Part shown: positions 6,858 through 15,920 of the stretch, one piece after another
How the letters are laid out: each line of letters opens with the position of its first letter
How positions within the stretch are numbered: position 1 is the stretch's first letter
Assembly (NCBI GenBank): GCA_000436695.1
Contig: HF992643.1
Location: 19,505 to 35,895, forward strand
DNA length: 16,391 bases
Direction of reading: 5' to 3'
From: Prevotella sp. CAG:1185
GTDB lineage: Bacteria > Bacteroidota > Bacteroidia > Bacteroidales > Bacteroidaceae
Made by a program: the position numbers and the translations under genes
The notes under the pieces: model-generated
Told to the model about the DNA's origin: nothing
The model's input: the letters and a program-made list of their open reading frames with translations, nothing else
Databases searched by the model: none

Positions 6858-7310
6858 ATAATTAAGGCAATAATAATGCGTTTTAAAGAATTTTAGACCA
6901 AACTATACGAAAAATTGCGTTGTCTATGTCATAAAGGTATCAAAATCTGTGTTTTCCATGGATTATCAATAATGTATCTTTACAATAAGATATAAGAATA
7001 GCTTTTTATAAAACAAAAAGAAAGTAACAATCTATAACCGCAACATACAATAAGGCATAACAACAATGCGTAAATACGGACATTGAATCATGCTTTGGCA
7101 CGCAATCAATTATAGACTATAAGTAAAATATCACGATTTTGTTTAATTAGACACAAAGAAAACATCACTAAGCACATAATTATAAGAATATCACATACTT
7201 TCAATTTAAAACTCGGACGATATTACTCACTGAAAGACATGAATAGAAATAAAGTTTGAGCAATGAAAATCAAGAACGTAAAGATGCACAACATGCATAA
7301 AAAGAAAATA
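6858..7310. other. AT-rich intergenic region, no gene seen
   Basis: About 450 bp between the ptb promoter and the sprA terminator. It is strongly A+T rich with no sustained open frame, tRNA-like fold or clear inverted repeat. A plus-strand near-promoter, TTTT (6952-6955), 19 bases, TATCTTTA (6975-6982), differs from consensus in one base per box. No matching terminator follows on that strand. Confidence 0.6.
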
Positions 7311-7380
7311 CCGTGACGCACATACATGCACTGAGGAAAACTGTTATTCAATCTTTCCGAATCATGTATGTGCGCCACGG
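7311..7380 (-). terminator. Long-stem terminator after sprA
   Basis: An 18-bp stem with one mismatch (7311-7328 paired with 7363-7380) starts 8 bp past the sprA stop. Its 34-base loop contains a second small stem, GGAAA/TTTCC (7335-7339 with 7354-7358). On the minus strand it is followed by TATTTTCTTTTT, a good U-rich tail. Confidence 0.85.
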
Positions 7381-7388
7381 CGTATGGT

Positions 7389-10300
7389 TTATCGCGTAAG
7401 CGAGAACTTCAGGCTCAGACCAAAATCCTGAGTCGTTGTAGGATAACTGCTGCTCGAAAGCAACGGTGTGTTTGTCTGACAGTCATAATAGAAGCTCATC
7501 GTCAGCAGGCGCGACAATGTATAGTCGGCCGAGAACGACAGCTTAAACGCTGTGTTACCGCTGCTTGCCGAACTTGTCATTGAGGCTATGTCGCGGCAGA
7601 TGGCAGCCTGTTTGCGGTAAGACAAGTCGAGACGCAGATTGAGGTCAGTGTTGAAACCAGAACTGCGAGTATTGGCAGATGTCGAATTGTTATTGTTGTT
7701 GTCATCATCATTGCGGTTGCTCTTAACCTTACGACGACGACGGCCTCCAAACAATTTGAAGTTGTTTATCTTATAGCCCATACCCAAAACCCAGTCGTGG
7801 CTTGTTGCCTCGTTAATCTGAATACTCGTCATACTCAGTGTTAGAACCCTGGTCGTGCGGTACTCCAGTTTGCAGGTGAGGTTGTTCTTAAATGTCATAT
7901 CAATACCAAGCAACGGCGAGAACGCCTCGTTGATGCTCACCGTACTTATATTATACATGCTGCTAGGCACCGGATTTCCGGTTGACACATCATTGACAAA
8001 GCCAAGTCCGTTCATATATTCCATAAACGTACTGTAAGAACTGTATGAGCCTACGGCATAGATGCTCTTGTAAGAGTGGTTGATGTTAACGCTCTTAAAC
8101 AGGTCACGGAACCACGGCAGCTGTGTCAGTCCGCTATAACGCAGCGTCCAGTTAGGCAACAGACGCGACAATGCAGGGAATATACTAAGCGAGTTGCCGC
8201 CCATGCTTGTGTAAGAAGCCAGGAAGGCTGGTATCATAACATCGGCACTATACTTGCTGACCGAGCCGTTGGCAGGGTCGAACTTCTGTCCGGCGAGCGA
8301 GCTTCCGGCAGGATATTCGGCATTGGCATACTGAGCCTCAACGCGGGTTCTGAACGATTCAAGCGAGTTGCAGAATTTCTCGAACGTAGCAGAATGATAT
8401 CCGTTGTTGGCATTTCCCATTCCCTCGAAAGCGCTGCCAAGGCTTATTGTAGTCATAGTGAGCGTTCCGCTCTGCGTAGTCGGCGAGCCGCTATACATAT
8501 ATTGTATGCTCTTCGACTTTGTTTCAGTGCGGCTTGCATTGAGGTCAATCTTCAGATTCTTCACTGGTTCGAGAGTCATTCGGAGTTGCAAGTCCTCTGT
8601 AAGGCTCGTAGTTGCCGGTGTTGCCACACTGTCGTTCATCAACAGCCATCCGCGCTCAGCACTCTTGTTAATATAACTGTCGTCTACCAAACCAAACGCG
8701 AAGTCGAGTCCAGGAGCCATTCCGCCGCCGCTGCGCTGACCGAACACGTCGCCCACATTAGGCATAAAGCCCGGAAGATACATGCTGTACTGGTTGCGGT
8801 AAGAGAAACTTACGTTGCGAACAAGCATCAGTCCGCGTGCCACACACTGAGCAGCCTTATACCAGGCGTTCTCATCAAGAGGAGCCTTAGGCGTAACAGT
8901 TATCTTCAGAGTTGTAGTGCTGTCAACCTTAGATGTTATCTTTATGCGGTTGTTGTCAACCTTCTTATATTTCAGTTTAAACGCCTTGCCGTCTTTTGTC
9001 TTTGCCGACACAATTAGCCTCTTGCTGTTCTTGCCGTGCGAAACAATCAGAGTAGTGTCAGGCTTCAGCACAATCTCCTTTTCAAAACTGCGCTTGTTCT
9101 TTGGCAAGGCCTTCTTTTCATCCTCGGCATCCTTGCCGTCCTTGCCTTTAGCCTTAGATGTTCTGTTGTTGGCCTGATTCCTCGCATTCTTCAGATTGTT
9201 GCCAATCTTAAGAGGCGACTTACGCTGCGTCCTGTTAGTTTTGTTGAAGCGCTCGTTCGCCTTTTTCAAGAACGGCACATGATTGTAGAGGCGCTCAAGA
9301 TTGAACGTTCCGTTAAGGTTAAACGTTCTGTTGGTAGAAATCTCATTACCAAGCGACGTTCCGTCCTCAAGATCAGTTCCGCGCGTCCAGTTGTAAGTAG
9401 CGTTATAGTTAGCATCAGAATTAACCCAGTCGAATATAGGAATAAGGTTAAGCGGCAACTGATACGACATGTTGAACGTCTGGTTATAGTCAAGCGGACG
9501 TCCGAAGTCCTTTATGCTCGTCCACACAGAGTCTTTCCATGCCGAATACTGGTCGGGATAGAGGTCTTTGTTTATCGGAGTGTAAGGCTCTTCAATCTCG
9601 GCATGAGTTGCACTGTTGAAGTTCATGTGGAGATTCTTTGTAAGGTCCCAGCGTATAGAGAACTCACGGTTCCACAAGAACTGCTCACTGAACGTCAGCG
9701 GCAGCTGGTTGCCCTCAGTGCTTTCCATGTCGCGCTCCTGAAGTTCATAATAGTTTCGCAGCATTTCCGTGTCGAACGTTATATTCTGCGGCAGCCAGTT
9801 AAGTCCGAAATTCTTTACAATGTCATACCACTTACTCTTGCTCTTAATCATCTTCTTGAACGGCTCGAAGGTCTTATAGACAGGAGTGTAGCTGTAGTTG
9901 ATGGCTCCTCGCCAGTTGTCTTCATTCTCATAAACGGTTGTCTCGCCGCTGGTATGGCGGTGACTGTGGCTGTAAGAGAACGAGAAGTTAGCCGGGTCGT
10001 ATGGCATAGGGTGACGCTTGGTCTGTATTCCGACACGCACGTTCGACAAAGAGAAGTTGGTGTTTGTGGTCTTTGTTACGGCAATGCTCTCAATAGAGTC
10101 GCGCTCCTGCTTGTTGGCAGTAGCATCGAGAGCATCGTCAAGAAGCATATCGGTGTCAAGCGGATTATACTTCGGACGCGTTTCTTCCTGCGTTATCGAG
10201 TAATAAAGCGGAGCCGTAACCTTGGCTTTGTCGGGGAAGAACTTGCCCAATTCCACGTTTGCAGTGAAGCTGTAAGTCTTATAATCGTCCTGTGAGCGCT

Positions 10301-13300
10301 CGGCCACGCCGTCCTCAAGTCCGCCGAAACCGCTGGTAACCATCTTTCCTGTGGCATTTATCGTTCCAACATCAGACAGCTGAACGTTGAGCGCACCCTG
10401 TGCAGCCCATCCGCCTTCGTTGTTATACTCCTTCAGTCGAAGCTCGTTGACCCACACCTCTCCCGACTTCATCTCGCCTGAAAGGTTGCGCACACCAATC
10501 ATCATTACCTTTACTTCGCCAAGACTCGGGTTACCCATAATGCTCACCTTATTATTTGGATTGTCACTATCGTAGGCCGAATATACAGAATTATATGATG
10601 CAAGACCGAGTCCGCGGGCCTTGTTGCGCTCTTTCTTGAGTGAAGTAAACACACTCAGAGGTATGTCGAGCATATTCTCCTCAGGCCATACAAGCTTACA
10701 GTCAGCAAGGTTATAGCGGTTATATTCACCCGGAGCGGTAAGCTTCAGAGGGATTTCATACTCATAATAGTTGTTCTTATAGTCGCTTCCCAGACGCACA
10801 AACACAGCCAGCTGATTGTCAGTAAGGTTAGTTGTGTTCTGCTCAAAGGCATTGGCGTGGGCAAACATCTGCAGACGCTTATACTGACGGATGTCCAGCG
10901 TAGAGTTCTTATACACGGCCTTCGACTCGTTAGTCGACATATTCTCCACAACAATGCTAAGAGCCTGCTCATTGTCCTCTGTAAGCTGCGGCTGTGTCGG
11001 GTCCTGTCCGCGCTGTATTCCCGGAGGCAATACATAGTTGACAGGCACCTTACTGCTGTTCTCTTCTATGCTGACAGCACTTGCCGACATTGTTCCTGTC
11101 TCATGCGCGCCGGTGTTAAGCGACTGGTCGTATACACGCCATTCACCTCTTACCAGGTCGAATGTGGCGAAACGCAGCACAATTGGCTTCTTGAAGTTGG
11201 TGAGGAACATGCGCATAAAGCGGATAGACGTGAAGTCGTTAATAGAACCAACACGCTCCTCATACTCATTCAATGGAATTCTGAACTGATACCACGTTGC
11301 GTGTCCCGTTGTGTTATTGCGCAACGCCGGTGCCGTTTCACGCTTGTCAACAATAAAGTTTCGTCCCACCACAAGGTCTTCCGGGCGGATACTTATCTTA
11401 TACTGATAATACTTTTCATACTCGTTCAGCGTATAGTCCTGGTTGATATCCTCAACATCAGGCGTTGTCTTGTAAGACGTGTCGTAGCTCTCGCTGCGGT
11501 TCTCGCTGTCGGGAGAGTTGCCCTGAGGATTGTTTATTCTCTTGTAACGCTGAAGAATTGAAGCCTGAATACGGTCGAAGTCTGATCCGCGGAAATAGTG
11601 ATAGTCGTCGTTGGCAGGGTCGTTCATGATTGAGTCGAGCTGCGCTGCCGACACCTTGCCCTGTATTGCCGTAAGAAATTCCTGATACGGACCGAACTCT
11701 TTTTCCTCTGCATCGGTAAGTCCGTTGAATCCAACATCCTGCAATGCTCTTGATCCGCTTGTTGTGGCAAAGGCATAAGTTACAGTTGCCTGGGTAGGTA
11801 TCTTACCCCACTGTGTTGTGGTGAAACTGCTTGAACCGTCAACTGGCATTCCGCTCTCATAGAATTTCTTACCGTCGCGCAGTATGTCCTCGCTCACTTC
11901 TCCAAGATTTATGTAGAAGTCGCCACCATACTCGTTGGCGTCGCTCTGCTCGTTAGAATAGATAAACGGGTCGAGCAGCCAGAACTCTATATACTCGATG
12001 TTGGCTGTCTCGAAGTCGCTTGTGTCGAGCTTACGCATCATTCCGCCCCAGTGCTGCTGAGGATTCTGAAGCGTACCGTCATAATTAAGGTTAGGATTAA
12101 AGTTGTAAGGACCTCTTTCAGAGGGATAATACGCAAGGTTAAGTATAGGCAATGTTGCCGTTGCACCGCTGTAGCTGTTGTTGTCGCGGTCAGGGAAAAG
12201 CTCCTTTACATAAACCTCACGCACATAATAGTTGCTGAGCTGCTCGAGGTCGCCCTTAATGTGGGCAGGAGTAAGCGACGAACTGCGGCGCGTGAACAGC
12301 GGGTCGATGTTATACCAGGCCAACAGAGCGCGGTTGTATCCGCTCGCAAGAGTGGTCTTGTCCGACTGCTCCGGGAACATCGACGGCACGCTCGATATTA
12401 TCCACGACGTAGGCGTCGACACGTCTATAGTGCTTTTGGTGTTCTCGAAGTCGTCGATATACGACGCGTTGTCCTGCACTCCGCTTGCCTGTCCGGCAAT
12501 GAGCTGTGCAAACTCTCCCGTGAATGATATGACAGAAGGCTGTGTACAATGGAGGAAAGGCAACTTGTCGAGCATGTTGGTGAGCCACTGGCTCTCCTTC
12601 TTCCAGTTGATGTTTACGCCCCACAATGTGTTGTTGAGCGGCTCGGAGCCCATTGTAACCTTAGTAGTAAGCGCCTGTTCCGACAGGTGCTGAATAGTAC
12701 CGCTTATCTGAAAATCCTTTGAAAAGTCATATTGCCAGTTGAGTCCGAGCATGGTTTTGCGCTCCTGGGCATAGTCGGTGTTGCTTTCAAGTGATACGTT
12801 GATTGACGTTCCGGCATCAATCAAACTCTGATTGAGGATGGTAACCTCACCTGCCGAATAGTCAACGGTATAGTCTGAACCTTCGGTAAGCGTAACGCCT
12901 CCTGCCGTAACCACGACAGAACCTTGCGGCACGTTGTATGCACCGAGCGATATAACGTTGGCCAATGTTCCGCGGAACTGTCCAACGAGCTGATACTTAT
13001 CCTTCTCGGCTATCTGCTTTGCTATGGTCTTGGTAGAATCATAAAGCTCGGTGAAGCTATATTTCTGAGCAATGTCTGGGGCTACGCCCTTAGCCGTCAA
13101 GGCGTTATACATATATTGGCCAAAAGGCTCTGCCTCGGGGAAGAACACGCGGCCGTTGCTTATGGTGTAGCCTTCAACATAGTCGAAATATCCGTTGCTG
13201 TTGGTCTTGTTGTTATTGTCAAGGCGGTCGGCACCGAGAAGCTTTATGATGGTCTGATCCTTAACCTGCTGCTCGGGGATGTAAGACAGATAAACGCCTG

Positions 13301-15008
13301 TGGTGTCACTCTGATACTTAACGTCAAGGCGGAACTTGTCTTTCTCAACCGAAGAGGCAAGATAATACACGTTCTTCATCATCAGGTCCCAGTTGCCCTG
13401 CTGCGGGTTGTTGCTGGTGTTCTTTAATGACTTTACAAAGAGAGCCTGATTTACGTCCTGTATATCTGACGCAAACTCTCCCACCTGATAAGTAACTCCG
13501 CCGTAAGTATATTCATAGGCAACTGCCAGCACCTGGTCGGTCTGTAGCGTCGTTTTCAGCGAGACATAACCGAGAGATGTGTTTACGGTGTATTCAGAAC
13601 TATTGAGCAGTCGTGCGCTTTCAAGCTTCTCATAGTCAACGCCGCCGACAAATCCCGGTATGGCGTCGAGCACCGATGATGTCTGGTCGATATTGCGCGC
13701 CGCGGCATAGCTGTTCACCATCGACGAATATTCGCTGTTGGCATTGTTGCCTGGCACGGGCTGTCCTGTAACTCCCCACATAGAGTTGCTCACCTTGGTG
13801 TTCTCGCCTAAGTCGGTAAGAGCCACGATGTCGCGCGAGTTTGTAGTTGTTCCTGTCTTGTTGGTAACCCAAATCTCCACGCGGTTGATGGTTATACCTG
13901 TGGTTATGTTGGGCAACTTCTGCATCGCGGCGTCGTATTTGTCGCGGAAATACTGCGAAAGGAAGAAGTGGCGGTTCTCCTCATAGTCAGAAGCGTCAAA
14001 CTCAAACGGAGTAAGCTGCACGCCGCCCTGCGACGACACGCTCTTCGACGACGATTTTTTCTGCGAGATGACGGTCTGCAGCGACAGCTTGCCAAACTGC
14101 AGGTCGGTGCGTATACCGAAGAGTGAGCTTGCTCCCTTTACGAGCGACGAGTTGCTGGGGAACGAAACATTACCGCCCTCAACGAGCTTTATTATCTCGT
14201 CTTCCTTGCCCTCATACTTCAGTTTCATGTTCTGCGAGTCGAAGTCGAACGTAGCGTCGGTGTTGTAGTTGAGGTTCATGTTCACCTTGTCGCCCACCTT
14301 ACCATTAACGCTCAGGTTTATCTTCTCGTCGAAGTCCATCGTCGTGGTCTTTCGGTTTCTGATTGGCAGCGACGGGTTGTCAATGTTCTTCAGCGTTGCT
14401 CCAAACTTCAGTTCGGCCGTTCCCTGAGTCTTTATTCTCACACCGCCCGGGCCGAATATCTTTTCTGCCGGTCCGAGGTCGAAGTGCATGTCGGTGAACG
14501 AGAATTTCTCCTTGCCCTGCTCCTTCACAATCTCGTCGTTCTTTGAACGGAAAAAGCGGTCAAACTCTTTTTTCTCGCTCCACGCCCTGTATTCTTCGGG
14601 CGTCATGGCTATAGGGGTAGACAGATATCCGTCGCCCATCTTTGAGCCTATGAAATAGCTGTTCAGCGTGTCGTTATATACAACGTCCTGCGATATGTTG
14701 TCAGGCAGCGACAAGTCGGCCATTCCTTTATCAAGGTCGTCTTGCGTTATTGGCACCGTGCGCTGAATTTTCCAGCGCGGATGCAGCAGCGAGTCGGGTA
14801 TAGAGTCTTCCTCTATTATCACTTCGGGCATGGCCACCTTGGGGCGCTTGGCCGTGTCGGCCTTGGCCACGTTGCTTTGGGCGGCCTGCCTGCGGTTGTT
14901 CTGCCGCGTGCGGTCGTCCTGGCCATTGGGCAAAGCAAGTCCGTAACTTGCCGCACTCACGGCAAGCATTATCAGCAATAGCCCGTAAATCACCCTGTTT
15001 ATACGCAT
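7389..15008 (-). CDS. sprA: SprA/Sov outer-membrane translocon of the type IX secretion system
   Basis: A 2,539-residue protein, in the size range of Flavobacterium SprA and Porphyromonas Sov (about 2,400-2,500). SprA is the giant 36-strand beta-barrel that passes T9SS cargo through the outer membrane. I chose the ATG at 15006-15008 because it gives a proper signal peptide, MRINRVIYGLLLIMLAVSAAS, with cleavage around residues 20-26; the frame stays open to a GTG at 15038, adding ten residues that would blunt the signal. The body is a long series of alternating aromatic/polar strands with many Asn, Tyr and Ser, ending DFGLSLKFSLTR as outer-membrane barrels do. N-terminal FSFTDMHFDLGPAEKIFGPGGVRIKTQGTAELKFGA and the later GEVWVNELRL match the conserved SprA repeat. 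Unusual parts are a Lys-rich segment (residues about 1914-2051) and an RRRR then Asp/Asn-rich tract (about 2422-2441). No other T9SS gene is in the window. It may be read through from ruvA, since no promoter is visible in the 133-bp gap. Confidence 0.95.
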   Translation of the reverse strand: MRINRVIYGLLLIMLAVSAASYGLALPNGQDDRTRQNNRRQAAQSNVAKADTAKRPKVAMPEVIIEEDSIPDSLLHPRWKIQRTVPITQDDLDKGMADLSLPDNISQDVVYNDTLNSYFIGSKMGDGYLSTPIAMTPEEYRAWSEKKEFDRFFRSKNDEIVKEQGKEKFSFTDMHFDLGPAEKIFGPGGVRIKTQGTAELKFGATLKNIDNPSLPIRNRKTTTMDFDEKINLSVNGKVGDKVNMNLNYNTDATFDFDSQNMKLKYEGKEDEIIKLVEGGNVSFPSNSSLVKGASSLFGIRTDLQFGKLSLQTVISQKKSSSKSVSSQGGVQLTPFEFDASDYEENRHFFLSQYFRDKYDAAMQKLPNITTGITINRVEIWVTNKTGTTTNSRDIVALTDLGENTKVSNSMWGVTGQPVPGNNANSEYSSMVNSYAAARNIDQTSSVLDAIPGFVGGVDYEKLESARLLNSSEYTVNTSLGYVSLKTTLQTDQVLAVAYEYTYGGVTYQVGEFASDIQDVNQALFVKSLKNTSNNPQQGNWDLMMKNVYYLASSVEKDKFRLDVKYQSDTTGVYLSYIPEQQVKDQTIIKLLGADRLDNNNKTNSNGYFDYVEGYTISNGRVFFPEAEPFGQYMYNALTAKGVAPDIAQKYSFTELYDSTKTIAKQIAEKDKYQLVGQFRGTLANVISLGAYNVPQGSVVVTAGGVTLTEGSDYTVDYSAGEVTILNQSLIDAGTSINVSLESNTDYAQERKTMLGLNWQYDFSKDFQISGTIQHLSEQALTTKVTMGSEPLNNTLWGVNINWKKESQWLTNMLDKLPFLHCTQPSVISFTGEFAQLIAGQASGVQDNASYIDDFENTKSTIDVSTPTSWIISSVPSMFPEQSDKTTLASGYNRALLAWYNIDPLFTRRSSSLTPAHIKGDLEQLSNYYVREVYVKELFPDRDNNSYSGATATLPILNLAYYPSERGPYNFNPNLNYDGTLQNPQQHWGGMMRKLDTSDFETANIEYIEFWLLDPFIYSNEQSDANEYGGDFYINLGEVSEDILRDGKKFYESGMPVDGSSSFTTTQWGKIPTQATVTYAFATTSGSRALQDVGFNGLTDAEEKEFGPYQEFLTAIQGKVSAAQLDSIMNDPANDDYHYFRGSDFDRIQASILQRYKRINNPQGNSPDSENRSESYDTSYKTTPDVEDINQDYTLNEYEKYYQYKISIRPEDLVVGRNFIVDKRETAPALRNNTTGHATWYQFRIPLNEYEERVGSINDFTSIRFMRMFLTNFKKPIVLRFATFDLVRGEWRVYDQSLNTGAHETGTMSASAVSIEENSSKVPVNYVLPPGIQRGQDPTQPQLTEDNEQALSIVVENMSTNESKAVYKNSTLDIRQYKRLQMFAHANAFEQNTTNLTDNQLAVFVRLGSDYKNNYYEYEIPLKLTAPGEYNRYNLADCKLVWPEENMLDIPLSVFTSLKKERNKARGLGLASYNSVYSAYDSDNPNNKVSIMGNPSLGEVKVMMIGVRNLSGEMKSGEVWVNELRLKEYNNEGGWAAQGALNVQLSDVGTINATGKMVTSGFGGLEDGVAERSQDDYKTYSFTANVELGKFFPDKAKVTAPLYYSITQEETRPKYNPLDTDMLLDDALDATANKQERDSIESIAVTKTTNTNFSLSNVRVGIQTKRHPMPYDPANFSFSYSHSHRHTSGETTVYENEDNWRGAINYSYTPVYKTFEPFKKMIKSKSKWYDIVKNFGLNWLPQNITFDTEMLRNYYELQERDMESTEGNQLPLTFSEQFLWNREFSIRWDLTKNLHMNFNSATHAEIEEPYTPINKDLYPDQYSAWKDSVWTSIKDFGRPLDYNQTFNMSYQLPLNLIPIFDWVNSDANYNATYNWTRGTDLEDGTSLGNEISTNRTFNLNGTFNLERLYNHVPFLKKANERFNKTNRTQRKSPLKIGNNLKNARNQANNRTSKAKGKDGKDAEDEKKALPKNKRSFEKEIVLKPDTTLIVSHGKNSKRLIVSAKTKDGKAFKLKYKKVDNNRIKITSKVDSTTTLKITVTPKAPLDENAWYKAAQCVARGLMLVRNVSFSYRNQYSMYLPGFMPNVGDVFGQRSGGGMAPGLDFAFGLVDDSYINKSAERGWLLMNDSVATPATTSLTEDLQLRMTLEPVKNLKIDLNASRTETKSKSIQYMYSGSPTTQSGTLTMTTISLGSAFEGMGNANNGYHSATFEKFCNSLESFRTRVEAQYANAEYPAGSSLAGQKFDPANGSVSKYSADVMIPAFLASYTSMGGNSLSIFPALSRLLPNWTLRYSGLTQLPWFRDLFKSVNINHSYKSIYAVGSYSSYSTFMEYMNGLGFVNDVSTGNPVPSSMYNISTVSINEAFSPLLGIDMTFKNNLTCKLEYRTTRVLTLSMTSIQINEATSHDWVLGMGYKINNFKLFGGRRRRKVKSNRNDDDNNNNNSTSANTRSSGFNTDLNLRLDLSYRKQAAICRDIASMTSSASSGNTAFKLSFSADYTLSRLLTMSFYYDCQTNTPLLSSSSYPTTTQDFGLSLKFSLTR

Positions 15009-15141
15009 ATCAAAGTTAATTCTGAGAATGGGCGGCACTCATAGCGGCCGTAAACTTTATCTTATCAGAATATCCCCGACACCATTCCCGCTTTTTTGAG
15101 TTGTTCTTATTCTTTTTTTATCTGTCGTCTTTGCGGCAGGT

Positions 15142-15747
15142 TTATTTTATCTGTTTCAAGGCCAGCTTCACAACCTGTTCAACCGGCAGGTCGGGCTGTT
15201 CCTTCAAAATGGCAACGACAACCTTTGCCGACGGTGCCGGAGCAAAGCCGAGCATGGTAAGAGCGCCAACGGCCTCGTCCTTAACTTCCTTGTTCACCAC
15301 GTCAGACGGCTTGCCTGCCTCCTGCGGCATTTCGCCTGCAATGCCTAATGTGGCTATCTTGTCCTTCAGGTCTACTATTATTCGCTGTGCAGTGCGCAGG
15401 CCAATGCCCTTAACCGTCTTCAGCACGCGCTCGTTGCCCGACGAGATTACGCCGCACAGCTCGGCTGGCGAAAGCTCCGAAAGAATCATGCGTGCAGTGT
15501 TGGCTCCCACGCCCGACACCGAGATTAGCAGCAGAAACATGTCGCGCTCGGCGCGCTCCGAAAAGCCGAAGAGCGCATAAGTGTCTTCGCGTATGCTCTC
15601 GTAGACATAAAGTTTCACTTCGTTTTTGCCCTGTATGGCTGTATATGTGTTGAGCGAAATGTTAAGGCCATAGCCCACTCCGCCCGTGTCTACCACGGCA
15701 TAAGCAGGACTAAGTTCAGCCAGTTCGCCTCTTACGTATTCTATCAT
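15142..15747 (-). CDS. ruvA: Holliday junction DNA helicase subunit RuvA
   Basis: A 201-residue DNA-binding subunit of the RuvAB branch-migration motor; a tetramer holds the four-way junction while RuvB drives it. The start MIEYVRGEL (ATG at 15745-15747) is the normal RuvA N-terminus. The frame stays open to an ATG at 15846, but those 33 extra residues would be coded by the upstream terminator, so I rejected them. Domain I is the OB fold (1-62, with VDTGGVGYGL and YVYESIREDTYALFGF). Domain II carries two helix-hairpin-helix motifs, SGVGANTA (from 78) and KGIGLRTAQR (from 113). Domain III (about 155-201) is the RuvB-contacting helix bundle with EAVGALTMLGF. sprA follows 133 bp downstream on the same strand. 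Confidence 0.96.
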   Translation of the reverse strand: MIEYVRGELAELSPAYAVVDTGGVGYGLNISLNTYTAIQGKNEVKLYVYESIREDTYALFGFSERAERDMFLLLISVSGVGANTARMILSELSPAELCGVISSGNERVLKTVKGIGLRTAQRIIVDLKDKIATLGIAGEMPQEAGKPSDVVNKEVKDEAVGALTMLGFAPAPSAKVVVAILKEQPDLPVEQVVKLALKQIK

Positions 15748-15828
15748 TATTTTGTCTGAATTGCTTTTATACCTATTTAATAACGAGCTTATTTGTCTTT
15801 TATTGCATGGCGCGGTGCTATTTAACCC

Positions 15829-15867
15829 AAAAATGTCGTCAGGCATCGGTAACCTGACGACATTTTT
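15829..15867 (-). terminator. Terminator between the ABC permease and ruvA
   Basis: A perfect 15-bp stem, AAAAATGTCGTCAGG (15829-15843) with CCTGACGACATTTTT (15853-15867), closed by a 9-base loop. It lies 54 bp past the stop of the permease gene. Both strands end in a T5 run, so it could work in either direction. It isolates ruvA-sprA from the transcript upstream, so ruvA needs its own promoter in 15748-15828; I see no clear match to the consensus there. Confidence 0.92.
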
Positions 15868-15920
15868 GTATCTTAAAGATTCAAATAAGCGCTGTTCAGC
15901 CCTATACGGGCATTATCCTT

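Noticed and set aside
8076..10295. Long plus-strand open frames (313 and 419 codons) antisense to sprA
   Set aside because: They mirror the sprA coding strand, have basic Arg/Val-rich composition typical of antisense shadows, and match no family. sprA itself is well supported throughout.
15011..15018. Minus-strand TAACTTTG promoter-like box before sprA
   Set aside because: It ends 3 bp from the chosen ATG, so transcription would begin inside the gene, and there is no -33 partner at the right distance.
15009..15038. GTG start for sprA adding ten residues
   Set aside because: The added MPPILRINFD stretch precedes a complete signal peptide that already starts properly at the ATG.
15748..15846. 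33-residue N-terminal extension of ruvA
   Set aside because: It would be coded by the terminator hairpin region, and MIEYVRGEL is the standard RuvA start.
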